From assembly GCA_024684395.1 (NCBI GenBank), contig JAIKWY010000024.1, forward strand, positions 1-36,352: a stretch of 36,352 nt of DNA, written 5' to 3'. This DNA comes from Oscillospiraceae bacterium (lineage in GTDB: Bacteria > Bacillota > Clostridia > Oscillospirales > Ruminococcaceae). The position numbers and the translations under genes were made by a program. Of the stretch, positions 8,973 to 15,797 are shown one piece after another; position 1 is the stretch's first letter; each line of letters starts with the position of its first letter. The notes under the pieces are model-generated. The model made no database searches. It had not been told where the DNA came from and was given only the letters and a program-made list of their open reading frames with translations.

Positions 8973-9023
8973 ATATGTACCTCCCAGACCCCGTCAGCTC
9001 ACCAACGGGCGTGTAATAGTATT

Positions 9024-9052
9024 ATTATACCAGAATCCAGAAAAAAAAGCAA
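9024..9052 (-). promoter_or_regulatory. Promoter of pfp
   Basis: On the minus strand TTGCTT (9052-9047) is followed by a T-tract, 17-nt spacing and TATAAT (9029-9024) with an extended TGG. The transcript start would fall about 45 nt before the pfp start codon. Confidence 0.78.
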
Positions 9053-9336
9053 GCCCTGCGGACAAGAATCTTTGAAATGTATCACAGGATAGTCCGGCAA
9101 GTTTTCAACAGCGCATAGTTTTCAACATAGGAATTGAGCGAAATATTGCGGTTTGTCCCGGGAAAGATGCTGTTTTCCACTTGCGACGGCATACCATATA
9201 TAGTGGTCGGGTACATATGTTCCTGTTTTGCTGCTCTCGGCACTTTTCACAGAGAAAACGGCGAAATATCTCTTTTTAACGATTATCATTGTCAGGATGC
9301 ATATATTCAACATATCCTGTTTGTGCATCTGTACAA

Positions 9337-9365
9337 TTGACAATCCCGGTAGAATACTGTATACT
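9337..9365 (+). promoter_or_regulatory. Promoter of nrdD
   Basis: TTGACA (9337-9342), 17-nt spacing, TATACT (9360-9365), leaving a leader of about 55 nt before the nrdD ATG. Confidence 0.72.
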
Positions 9366-9388
9366 TAAATATAGCAATTTCTGACGAG

Positions 9389-9402
9389 TACAAGATATTG
9401 TA
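9389..9402. promoter_or_regulatory. Palindrome in the nrdD leader, candidate NrdR-like operator
   Basis: TACAAGATATTGTA is a near-perfect dyad about 25 nt downstream of the -10 box. It loosely resembles half of the paired boxes bound by NrdR, the repressor of ribonucleotide reductase genes. I could not find a clear second box one helical spacing away, so this is tentative. Confidence 0.35.
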
Positions 9403-9425
9403 TCATGATGTAGGAGGTAAGCGGA

Positions 9426-11735
9426 ATGCTGATGTACATCACAAAAAGGGATGGCAGAAAGGTCCCGTTTAATGTAGAAAAGATCGCAAATGCCATTTTC
9501 AAGGCAGCCCAGGCTGTCGGGGGAACGGATTATGCAGAGGCAGCGGCGATCGCCGAGGAGGTCTGCCGCCTGACAGAAGCCAAGTACGGCGACACACCGA
9601 CGGTCGAGCAGGTGCAGGATCTGGTGGAAAAGGTCCTGATCGAGAGAGGACATGCCCAGACGGCAAAGGCATATATCCTGTATCGCTATGAGCGCACCCG
9701 TTCCCGTGAGATGAAGACCAATCTGATGACTGTCCTGAACGAGCTGACCTTCCATTCGGCAAAGGACAGCGACATCAAGCGTGAAAATGCCAATATCGAC
9801 GGCGATACGGCAATGGGCACAATGCTGAAATACGGCAGCGTATCCGCCAAGGAGTTCTATGAGCTGTATGTGCTGAAGCCGGAACATGCCAAGGCACACA
9901 AGAACGGCGATATCCATATCCATGATCTGGACTTCCTGACACTGACCACAACATGCTGTCAGATCGACCTGCTCAAGCTCTTCCACAACGGATTCTCGAC
10001 CGGACACGGTCATCTGCGTGAGCCGAACGACATTTCGAGCTATTCCGCACTCGCCTGCATCGCCATCCAGTCGAACCAGAACGACCAGCACGGCGGTCAG
10101 AGCGTCCCGAACTTCGATTATGCGATGGCAGAGGGCGTCAAGAAGACCTATGTCTCCCGCTACAGACAGAATCTCGGACGTGCGCTCGAACTGATCGGCG
10201 GCGTGGAGGATGCCGACAACTATGCAGAGAAGCTCATCGGCGGACTTGTGCTGGAGGGCTTCGTTCCGACGCTTGCCAACGACAACGGCACCGAAGAGAA
10301 GATCAAGGAAAAGCTCGGTCTGGACGATGCACTTGCCGACCGCATCCTGGAGTTCACCAAGAAGCACGCTTATCAGGAGACGAACCGTGCGACCTACCAG
10401 GCAATGGAAGCGCTCGTTCACAACCTGAACACCATGAACAGCCGTGCAGGCGCACAGACGCCGTTCTCCTCCATCAACTACGGCACGGATACCTCTCCGG
10501 AAGGCAGAATGGTCATCGAGAACATCCTGCTTGCCAATGAAGCAGGTCTCGGCAACGGCGAGACACCGATCTTCCCGATCCACATCTTCAAGATCAAGGA
10601 AGGCATCAACTATAACCCTGAGGATCCGAACTACGACCTGTTCAAGCTGGCGTGCAGAGTTTCCGCAAAGCGCCTGTTCCCGAACTTCTCGTTCATTGAC
10701 GCACCTTATAATCTGAAATACTACAAGCCGGGTGACTACCGGACGGAGATCGCCTACATGGGCTGCCGTACCAGAGTCATCGGCAATGTGTACGATCCGA
10801 ACAGAGAGATCGTGACCGGCAGAGGCAACCTCAGCTTCACCTCGATCAACCTGCCCCGTCTGGCGATCGAATCCAACCATGACATCAACGTTTTCTACGA
10901 GAAGCTCGATGCCATGATGGAGCTGACGATCGACCAGCTGCTGGATCGTTTCCGCATCCAGTGCTCCAAGAGAGTCCGCAACTTCCCGTTCCTGATGGGA
11001 CAGGGCATCTGGATCGACTCCGAGCACCTGAGTCTCGATGACAGTGTGGGCGAGGTGCTGAAGCACGGTACGCTGTCCGTGGGCTTCATCGGTCTGGCTG
11101 AGACGCTGAAATGCCTGATCGGCGAGCATCACGGCGAGAGCGAAGCTGCCCGTGAGCTCGGTCTTGCGATCATTTCGAGAATGCGCCGCCGTCTCGATGA
11201 GGAGTCCGAGAAGCGCAAGCTCAACTTCTCGCTGCTGGCAACGCCTGCCGAGGGTCTGTCCGGTCGTTTCGTCCGGATGGATGCCAAGAAGTACGGCGTG
11301 ATCCCGGGCGTAACGGATCGTTCCTACTACACCAACTCCTTCCATGTGCCGGTCTACTATCCGATCAGTGCATTCGAGAAGATCCGCATCGAGGCACCCT
11401 ACCACGAGCTGACGAATGCCGGTCATATCAGCTATGTCGAGCTCGACGGCGACCCGCTGCAGAATCTCTCCGCATTCGAGAAGATCATCCGCTGCATGAA
11501 GGAAGCCGGCATCGGCTACGGCTCCATCAACCATCCGGTCGATCGTGACCCGGTATGCGGCTATACCGGCATCATCGGCGACTGCTGCCCGATGTGCGGC
11601 AGACCGGAGCACGAGCACAACCGTGTGGGCTTCGAGCGTATCCGCCGCATCACAGGCTATCTGGTCGGCACGCTCGACCGCTTCAATGATGCGAAGCGTG
11701 AAGAAGTCGATGATCGTGTAAAGCACGATACGTAA
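9426..11735 (+). CDS. nrdD: Anaerobic (class III) ribonucleoside-triphosphate reductase
   Basis: A 769-residue glycyl-radical enzyme that makes deoxyribonucleotides from ribonucleoside triphosphates without oxygen. An N-terminal ATP-cone (about 4-92, beginning YITKRDGRKVPFNVEKI) gives allosteric control. The catalytic barrel includes NGDIHIHDLDF. Near the C-terminus lies a cysteine cluster, DPVCGYTG then CCPMCG (C711, C720, C721, C724), that probably forms the zinc site. The glycyl-radical loop RITGYL follows, with Gly744 as the likely radical residue. AGGAGG precedes the ATG at 9426; a second in-frame ATG at 9432 is possible but less well spaced. The activase nrdG lies 1.26 kb downstream, after a lipoprotein gene. 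Confidence 0.96.
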   Translation: MLMYITKRDGRKVPFNVEKIANAIFKAAQAVGGTDYAEAAAIAEEVCRLTEAKYGDTPTVEQVQDLVEKVLIERGHAQTAKAYILYRYERTRSREMKTNLMTVLNELTFHSAKDSDIKRENANIDGDTAMGTMLKYGSVSAKEFYELYVLKPEHAKAHKNGDIHIHDLDFLTLTTTCCQIDLLKLFHNGFSTGHGHLREPNDISSYSALACIAIQSNQNDQHGGQSVPNFDYAMAEGVKKTYVSRYRQNLGRALELIGGVEDADNYAEKLIGGLVLEGFVPTLANDNGTEEKIKEKLGLDDALADRILEFTKKHAYQETNRATYQAMEALVHNLNTMNSRAGAQTPFSSINYGTDTSPEGRMVIENILLANEAGLGNGETPIFPIHIFKIKEGINYNPEDPNYDLFKLACRVSAKRLFPNFSFIDAPYNLKYYKPGDYRTEIAYMGCRTRVIGNVYDPNREIVTGRGNLSFTSINLPRLAIESNHDINVFYEKLDAMMELTIDQLLDRFRIQCSKRVRNFPFLMGQGIWIDSEHLSLDDSVGEVLKHGTLSVGFIGLAETLKCLIGEHHGESEAARELGLAIISRMRRRLDEESEKRKLNFSLLATPAEGLSGRFVRMDAKKYGVIPGVTDRSYYTNSFHVPVYYPISAFEKIRIEAPYHELTNAGHISYVELDGDPLQNLSAFEKIIRCMKEAGIGYGSINHPVDRDPVCGYTGIIGDCCPMCGRPEHEHNRVGFERIRRITGYLVGTLDRFNDAKREEVDDRVKHDT

Positions 11736-11747
11736 TACAAAAACATA

Positions 11748-11786
11748 CCAGACATACCCTCCGGATCCCGGAGGGCTATGCTGGTT
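11748..11786 (+). terminator. Strong hairpin after nrdD, possible attenuating terminator
   Basis: A GC-rich core of 8 bp (11758-11765 with 11769-11776, loop ATC) extends outward through CATA/TATG and ACCAG/CTGGT with single bulges. No T-run follows, so it may be a processing or stability element that lowers expression of the downstream genes rather than a full terminator. Confidence 0.55.
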
Positions 11787-11845
11787 ATTAGATAAAAAAA
11801 CAGCAATAATAAAGAGTAGATTTATGATACATTAGGAGGCCATGG

Positions 11846-12865
11846 ATGAAAAAGACACTGCTGCTTCTCGCCTGTCTTGCGATCCTTTGCACAGGCTGTG
11901 CCGGTCACAACAACGAACCCGTCGAGACAGAGCCTGTAACCGAAGCAACCACAGAACCCACCGAGCCGGAGACCACGGAACCGCCTCCGACAGACCCGCC
12001 GAGAGACATCAAGGAGATGCATTTTGCCAGTCTCGAACAGGCAGAGGGTCTGAGCGAGGATGATCTGTATTATATCGCTTCTCATGAGTATTATTCATCC
12101 GATTTTGTCGAATTAGAGCCCTTTGACTTCTTCGGGCAGGAGCTTGCCGTGCTGGAGGATGACAACGGGTATGAGTTCTATGAGCAGTATGCCATCGAGG
12201 TCTACCAGTCCGATGCAACGCTGGAGGACACCGATGTGTCAAAGCCGCTCAATTCCCAGCAGATCGAAGCCATCGCCCGTGAGCGTTCCCATGCACTGGT
12301 AGGCGATACCTCCAAGGTATCCGAGGGTGCGGATAAAGATGAGGACGGCGAGGAAAAGCTCGGTCGTTCCGTCAGCGATGCGCAGTATATCTACTGCGGC
12401 GAGAATGACTCCTATGTGGAGTACAGCATCCGCTATAACGAAGTCCAGAAGCAGGAGCGCAACAACGAGGTCGTCACCATCCAGATGCCCCGTGCGTTCC
12501 GCCGTATGTATATGAAGAACATGCTCGACGTTGCCAACGGCTATAAGCGTGCGCAGGTGCTGCTCGGCAACCTGAACAAAGACTACCTCCAGCAGCAGCT
12601 GGATCTGCTCGTAGACCGTCAGAACGGCGTGGTCATCTACCGTGAAGTCACCGAGCGTGAAGACGAAAAAGAGGGCGATTACTACCTCTACACCTGGCTG
12701 CATGTGGACATCAGCCGGGGCAATTACGGTGCCAATGCCAAGGTACTGCTCACCGAGTCCAAGATCGCTGTCAACAAGGAATCGCACATCATCGAGCGCC
12801 TGCGTGAGGAAGTGCTCAACGAAGTGACGATCGAAGATTCGGCGATCCCGTGGCCGGTATTCTAA
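11846..12865 (+). CDS. Acidic lipoprotein of unknown function between nrdD and nrdG
   Basis: A 339-residue protein with a lipoprotein-type N-terminus, MKKTLLLLACLAILCTGC; Cys18 is the likely lipid-modified residue, although the -3 position is Cys rather than the usual Leu. A Thr/Glu/Pro-rich tether follows (about 23-55). The mature part is acidic, mixed alpha/beta, with no motif I recognise. AGGAGG lies upstream of the ATG. The gene lies between nrdD and nrdG on the same strand but is separated from each by a stable hairpin, so it need not be linked to nucleotide reduction. Confidence 0.75.
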   Translation: MKKTLLLLACLAILCTGCAGHNNEPVETEPVTEATTEPTEPETTEPPPTDPPRDIKEMHFASLEQAEGLSEDDLYYIASHEYYSSDFVELEPFDFFGQELAVLEDDNGYEFYEQYAIEVYQSDATLEDTDVSKPLNSQQIEAIARERSHALVGDTSKVSEGADKDEDGEEKLGRSVSDAQYIYCGENDSYVEYSIRYNEVQKQERNNEVVTIQMPRAFRRMYMKNMLDVANGYKRAQVLLGNLNKDYLQQQLDLLVDRQNGVVIYREVTEREDEKEGDYYLYTWLHVDISRGNYGANAKVLLTESKIAVNKESHIIERLREEVLNEVTIEDSAIPWPVF

Positions 12866-12869
12866 AATA

Positions 12870-12951
12870 GTACTGCTTTATTGATAAAGCAGTACACGGG
12901 GCGTGGGGCGAAGCCCCACAAATAGCCATTTTCTTAGCGTTGAAGTACTGC
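12870..12951 (+). other. Tandem hairpins with a repeated GTACTGC arm (terminator, attenuator or dispersed repeat)
   Basis: Hairpin 1 is a perfect 11-bp stem with loop TTGA (12870-12880 with 12885-12895). Hairpin 2 is a 7-bp stem GTGGGGC/GCCCCAC with loop GAA (12903-12919). A third copy of the arm, GTACTGC at 12945-12951, can pair with the 3' half of hairpin 1, offering an alternative fold. Neither hairpin ends in a T-run. The element lies between the lipoprotein and nrdG. Confidence 0.5.
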
Positions 12952-12993
12952 GTCCCCAATGTATCCGGTACTTTTTGATCAGGAGGGATCTCT

Positions 12994-13494
12994 ATGCTGC
13001 GCATTTCCGACACGGTCAATGATTCGATCGTAGACGGTCCGGGTCTGCGCTTTACGGTCTTTGTGCAGGGATGCCCGCACAACTGCCCGGGCTGCCATAA
13101 TCCGCAGACACATGATTTTAACGGGGGCACGCTGATCCCGGAGGAGGAGCTCCTCGAACGGATCAAGGGCAATCCCCTGCTCGACGGCGTGACGTTCAGC
13201 GGCGGTGAGCCGTTCTGTCAGGCGAAGGCGCTTGCTGCCCTCGGCAGAGAGATCCGGAAGCTCGGTCTGAACATCATGACCTATTCCGGCTTCACATTTG
13301 AACAGCTCTATGCCCGCCGGGACGAAGACGGGATCGGCGAGCTGCTCGAAGTCACGGACTGGCTGGTGGACGGACCGTATATCGAAGAGCTCCGCAGTCT
13401 GGAACTCCATTTCATGGGCAGCTCCAACCAGCGCATCCTTGATGTGCCGAAAAGCCTTGCTGCCGGTGCGCCGGTCGATGCGATACTGCCATGA
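12994..13494 (+). CDS. nrdG: Anaerobic ribonucleotide reductase activating protein (radical SAM)
   Basis: A 166-residue radical SAM activase that places the glycyl radical on NrdD. The iron-sulfur cluster motif CPHNCPGC supplies C27, C31 and C34, in the CxxxCxxC order of the family. VDGPGLRFTVFVQG precedes it and TFSGGEPF supplies the SAM-binding GGE. The length is typical. CAGGAGG precedes the ATG. The gene overlaps the next by 4 nt (ATGA, 13491-13494). Confidence 0.95.
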   Translation: MLRISDTVNDSIVDGPGLRFTVFVQGCPHNCPGCHNPQTHDFNGGTLIPEEELLERIKGNPLLDGVTFSGGEPFCQAKALAALGREIRKLGLNIMTYSGFTFEQLYARRDEDGIGELLEVTDWLVDGPYIEELRSLELHFMGSSNQRILDVPKSLAAGAPVDAILP

Positions 13495-13766
13495 ATTACA
13501 CCTATATCCTCGAATGCGCCGACGGTACGCTCTACACCGGCTGGACGAACGACATCCGGAAGCGGCTTGCTTCCCACAATGCCGGAAAAGGCGGGAAATA
13601 CACCCGTTCCCGGCTGCCTGTCACGCTGGTCTATGCCGAGGAGCATGAGGAACGCAAAGACGCCATGCGGCGTGAGGTGCTGATCAAGCAGCTCACCCGG
13701 CAGGAAAAGCTGCTGCTGCTCGAAAGCGATTCGAACCGTGCGGCGGATCTTGCACAAGAACTATGA
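13491..13766 (+). CDS. GIY-YIG-domain protein (YhbQ/UPF0213-like)
   Basis: A 91-residue single-domain GIY-YIG protein. YTYILECADGTLYTGWTNDIRKRLASHN carries the family core: the two YI/YTG strands, then Arg in RKRL. A conserved downstream Glu is in REVLIKQLTR. Stand-alone proteins of this type are predicted nucleases of uncertain physiological role. The start overlaps the nrdG stop by 4 nt, so it is translationally coupled to nrdG. A strong terminator follows directly. Confidence 0.9.
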   Translation: MNYTYILECADGTLYTGWTNDIRKRLASHNAGKGGKYTRSRLPVTLVYAEEHEERKDAMRREVLIKQLTRQEKLLLLESDSNRAADLAQEL

Positions 13767-13770
13767 TGCC

Positions 13771-13804
13771 AACAGCCTTCCGGCAGTCCGGAGGGCTGTT
13801 TTTG
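13771..13804 (+). terminator. Rho-independent terminator of the nrdG operon
   Basis: A 13-bp stem with one G:U pair (13771-13783 with 13788-13800), loop CAGT and a T-run directly after. Confidence 0.9.
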
Positions 13805-13926
13805 CATCGGTCAAGCCCATTAGGTGGAAACTATCTCAATAAGGCGGGGCTAAGGGGTGGCTTGCAGGATCTTTTTCCTAAACTGATACACTTTCCTATT
13901 TGTTTGATACTTCTTCAGCAAAAGCT

Positions 13927-13955
13927 TGCATTTTCCGGACATCTGTGCTATAATC
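13927..13955 (+). promoter_or_regulatory. Promoter of the hen1-pnkp operon
   Basis: TTGCAT (13927-13932) followed by TTTCC, 17-nt spacing, an extended TGC and TATAAT (13950-13955). The predicted start of transcription is only about 20 nt before the hen1 start codon. It supports the GTG start at 13985 and rules out longer versions of hen1. Confidence 0.78.
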
Positions 13956-13984
13956 ATTATAAGACCACGAAAGGAGCGATACTC

Positions 13985-15391
13985 GTGTTACTGACCATTA
14001 CCTATGAAGGCGAAAACACGCAGGAACTTGGTTACCTGCTGCATAAAAACCCGGAGCGGGCGCAGCAATTTGAGCTGTCCTACGGTAAAGCCTATGTCTT
14101 TTACCCCGAAGTATCAGACACACGCACGACCGCCGCTCTGCTGCTCGACATTGATCCGCTTGATCTGGCAAGGGGAAAAGTCGGAAGCAAAGACGGCGGT
14201 CTTTTTGATTATGTCAACGATAGACCCTATGCCTCGACCTCGTTCATGAGCACGGCGATCGTGCGCATTTTCGGCACGGCGATGAGCGGCAGATGTGACA
14301 AGCGGCAGGAACTTGCCGACACGCCGCTGAAACTGACCGCAACGCTCTCCTCACTGAAAGACGGCGGCGACACAGAGCTTGCGAAAGAGCTGTTCGAGCC
14401 GCTCGGCTATACGGTGGAAACGCAGCGCAGCACACTCGATGCTGCCTTCCCGGAATGGGGCGCATCGCCGTATATCGACCTGACGATCAGCGGCACGGTA
14501 AAGCTCTCGGAGCTGCTGAACCATATCTATGTGCTGATCCCCGTCTTTGACAAGCAGAAGCATTATTACATCGCCGAGGACGAGATCGCAAAGCTGCTCG
14601 GCCACGGCGAGGGCTGGCTGGCGTCGCATCCTCAAAAGGAGAAGATCACACGGCGCTATTTCACTGCCCGGAAAAGCTATGCCCGGAAGGCGCTGGACAT
14701 TCTGCTTGCCGACGAGCTGCCGGATGAGGAGTTGACGGAGGAGGTCGAGACCGCCGAGGAAACGGAAGCCCGCACACCGCTGAACACGCAGCGCATGGAG
14801 ACGGTCAGAGATGCCGTGCTTGCCAGCGGGGCTTCGAGCGTCATCGACCTCGGCTGCGGCGAGTGCCGGCTCACGTCCATGCTGCTGACCGAACCGCAGA
14901 TCAAGAAGGTCACAGCCTGTGACGTTTCCGTGGCAGAGCTCGAAAAGGCGGCGCAGCGGCTGCATCTTGACCGGATGCAGAGCTACCGCAAAAACAAGCT
15001 CACGCTGATGCAGGCATCCCTCACCTACCGGGACAAGCGGTTTGAAGGCTATGACTGTGCCTGCGTGATCGAGGTCATCGAGCACATCGAGCCGATGCGG
15101 ATCCCTGCCTTTGAGCGTGCCGTGTTTGAATTTGCCGCACCGAAAACGGTCGTCCTGACAACGCCGAACCGAGAGTACAATGCCAATTATGCGCATATGG
15201 AAGAAAACGCCCTCCGCCACGGCGACCATCGTTTTGAATGGACACGAGAGGAATTTCGGGCATGGACTGCGCATATCTGCGAGAAATTCGGCTATTCCTG
15301 CGAACTTGGCGGCATCGGTGATGTGGATGAAGCACTCGGCACACCGACGCAGATAGCTGTATTCTCCAAGGCAGGTCGAGCCGATGAATAG
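13985..15391 (+). CDS. hen1: 3'-terminal RNA ribose 2'-O-methyltransferase Hen1
   Basis: A 468-residue bacterial Hen1, which methylates the 2'-OH at the 3' end of cleaved RNA before ligation so that the repaired site resists being cut again. The N-terminal half (about 1-240, from LLTITYEGENTQELGYLLHK) is the bacterial Hen1-specific domain. The C-terminal half is a Rossmann methyltransferase with SAM motif VIDLGCGECRLT (from residue 286). The Hen1 metal-binding set includes E363, E366 and H367 in EVIEHIE, plus His residues in RHGDHRFEW (412, 415). The start is GTG at 13985: AGGAG lies 8 nt upstream and the promoter is just before. An in-frame open stretch back to 13763 lies upstream of the promoter. 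It is first in an operon with the next two genes. Confidence 0.94.
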   Translation: MLLTITYEGENTQELGYLLHKNPERAQQFELSYGKAYVFYPEVSDTRTTAALLLDIDPLDLARGKVGSKDGGLFDYVNDRPYASTSFMSTAIVRIFGTAMSGRCDKRQELADTPLKLTATLSSLKDGGDTELAKELFEPLGYTVETQRSTLDAAFPEWGASPYIDLTISGTVKLSELLNHIYVLIPVFDKQKHYYIAEDEIAKLLGHGEGWLASHPQKEKITRRYFTARKSYARKALDILLADELPDEELTEEVETAEETEARTPLNTQRMETVRDAVLASGASSVIDLGCGECRLTSMLLTEPQIKKVTACDVSVAELEKAAQRLHLDRMQSYRKNKLTLMQASLTYRDKRFEGYDCACVIEVIEHIEPMRIPAFERAVFEFAAPKTVVLTTPNREYNANYAHMEENALRHGDHRFEWTREEFRAWTAHICEKFGYSCELGGIGDVDEALGTPTQIAVFSKAGRADE

Positions 15392-15797
15392 TGAGGAGAC
15401 CATGCAGCGCTTTCTGGAACTGTTCCCGGAAAAGCAAGCTGCCTTTCAGAAGCACTCAGAGGCATATGGCGAGATCTTGCAGCATCCTTTTTATGCTGAG
15501 ACTGTCAATTACCCACTGAAAGAACTGCTGGAAGCCGATACAGATCCCGCTGAGATCCGGAAATACTGCCGTTTCATTGAACAGATGGTGTTCGACGGGG
15601 ACGAGGATGTGAAAAATGTGGCAGACGTGACGATACTGGAATGTCTGTCCGATGACAAGACGATCTGGCATCGGTTTGCAGCCTACAGCTCCAACGAGCT
15701 GATCCGCTATATCAACACCCGGCTCCTGCATGAAAATATCGCCATGAGCGGTGTTGAACCCTTAGCCTATCACGGAAGGAACTATCACAATGGATAA
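15384..15797 (+). CDS. Small helical protein of unknown function inside the hen1-pnkp operon
   Basis: A 137-residue, mainly alpha-helical, acidic protein without signal peptide or membrane segment. Its centre, FIEQMVFDGDEDVKNVADVTILECLSDD, resembles from memory a small domain family labelled DUF7674; I cannot confirm this without a search. It overlaps hen1 by 8 nt and pnkp by 8 nt, so all three genes are translationally coupled and probably made in fixed ratio. A cytoplasmic partner or regulator of Hen1/Pnkp is the simplest reading but is pure inference from position. Confidence 0.8.
   Translation: MNSEETMQRFLELFPEKQAAFQKHSEAYGEILQHPFYAETVNYPLKELLEADTDPAEIRKYCRFIEQMVFDGDEDVKNVADVTILECLSDDKTIWHRFAAYSSNELIRYINTRLLHENIAMSGVEPLAYHGRNYHNG

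Larger units (their letters stand above)
8973..9425. other. Intergenic region between pfp and nrdD
   Basis: This 453-nt divergent gap holds the pfp promoter (9024-9052), the nrdD promoter (9337-9365) and a short palindrome near the nrdD start. An 11-nt direct repeat AGTTTTCAACA occurs at 9100-9110 and 9117-9127 (17-nt period). The middle part, about 9130-9330, is AT-richer than the surrounding genes. I see no convincing gene, RNA or riboswitch fold in it. Confidence 0.6.

Noticed and set aside
9100-9127. Repeated AGTTTTCAACA resembling DnaA-type boxes
   Set aside because: Only two imperfect copies, no origin-linked genes such as dnaA or dnaN, and no AT-rich unwinding region with box clusters.
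9280-9292. GATTATCATTGTC resembling half of an iron-regulator (Fur) box upstream of nrdD
   Set aside because: Only one side fits and the other half is missing; such short AT-rich matches are expected by chance.
9122-9343. Small open frame on the minus strand between pfp and nrdD (73 residues)
   Set aside because: No convincing ribosome site, no recognisable domain, and it overlaps the nrdD promoter region.
9276-11726. Long open frame antisense to nrdD, and similar long antisense frames over pnkp and the GH127 gene
   Set aside because: These arise from codon bias in GC-rich genes; the products have no known motifs and the sense frames encode clear proteins.
13728-13741. GATTCGAACC resembling the T-loop of a minus-strand tRNA
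   Set aside because: It lies in the GIY-YIG coding sequence and no acceptor or anticodon stem surrounds it.
13763-13984. In-frame open extension of hen1 back to 13763
   Set aside because: It contains the hen1 promoter and begins within the nrdG-operon terminator region; the GTG at 13985 has a proper ribosome site.
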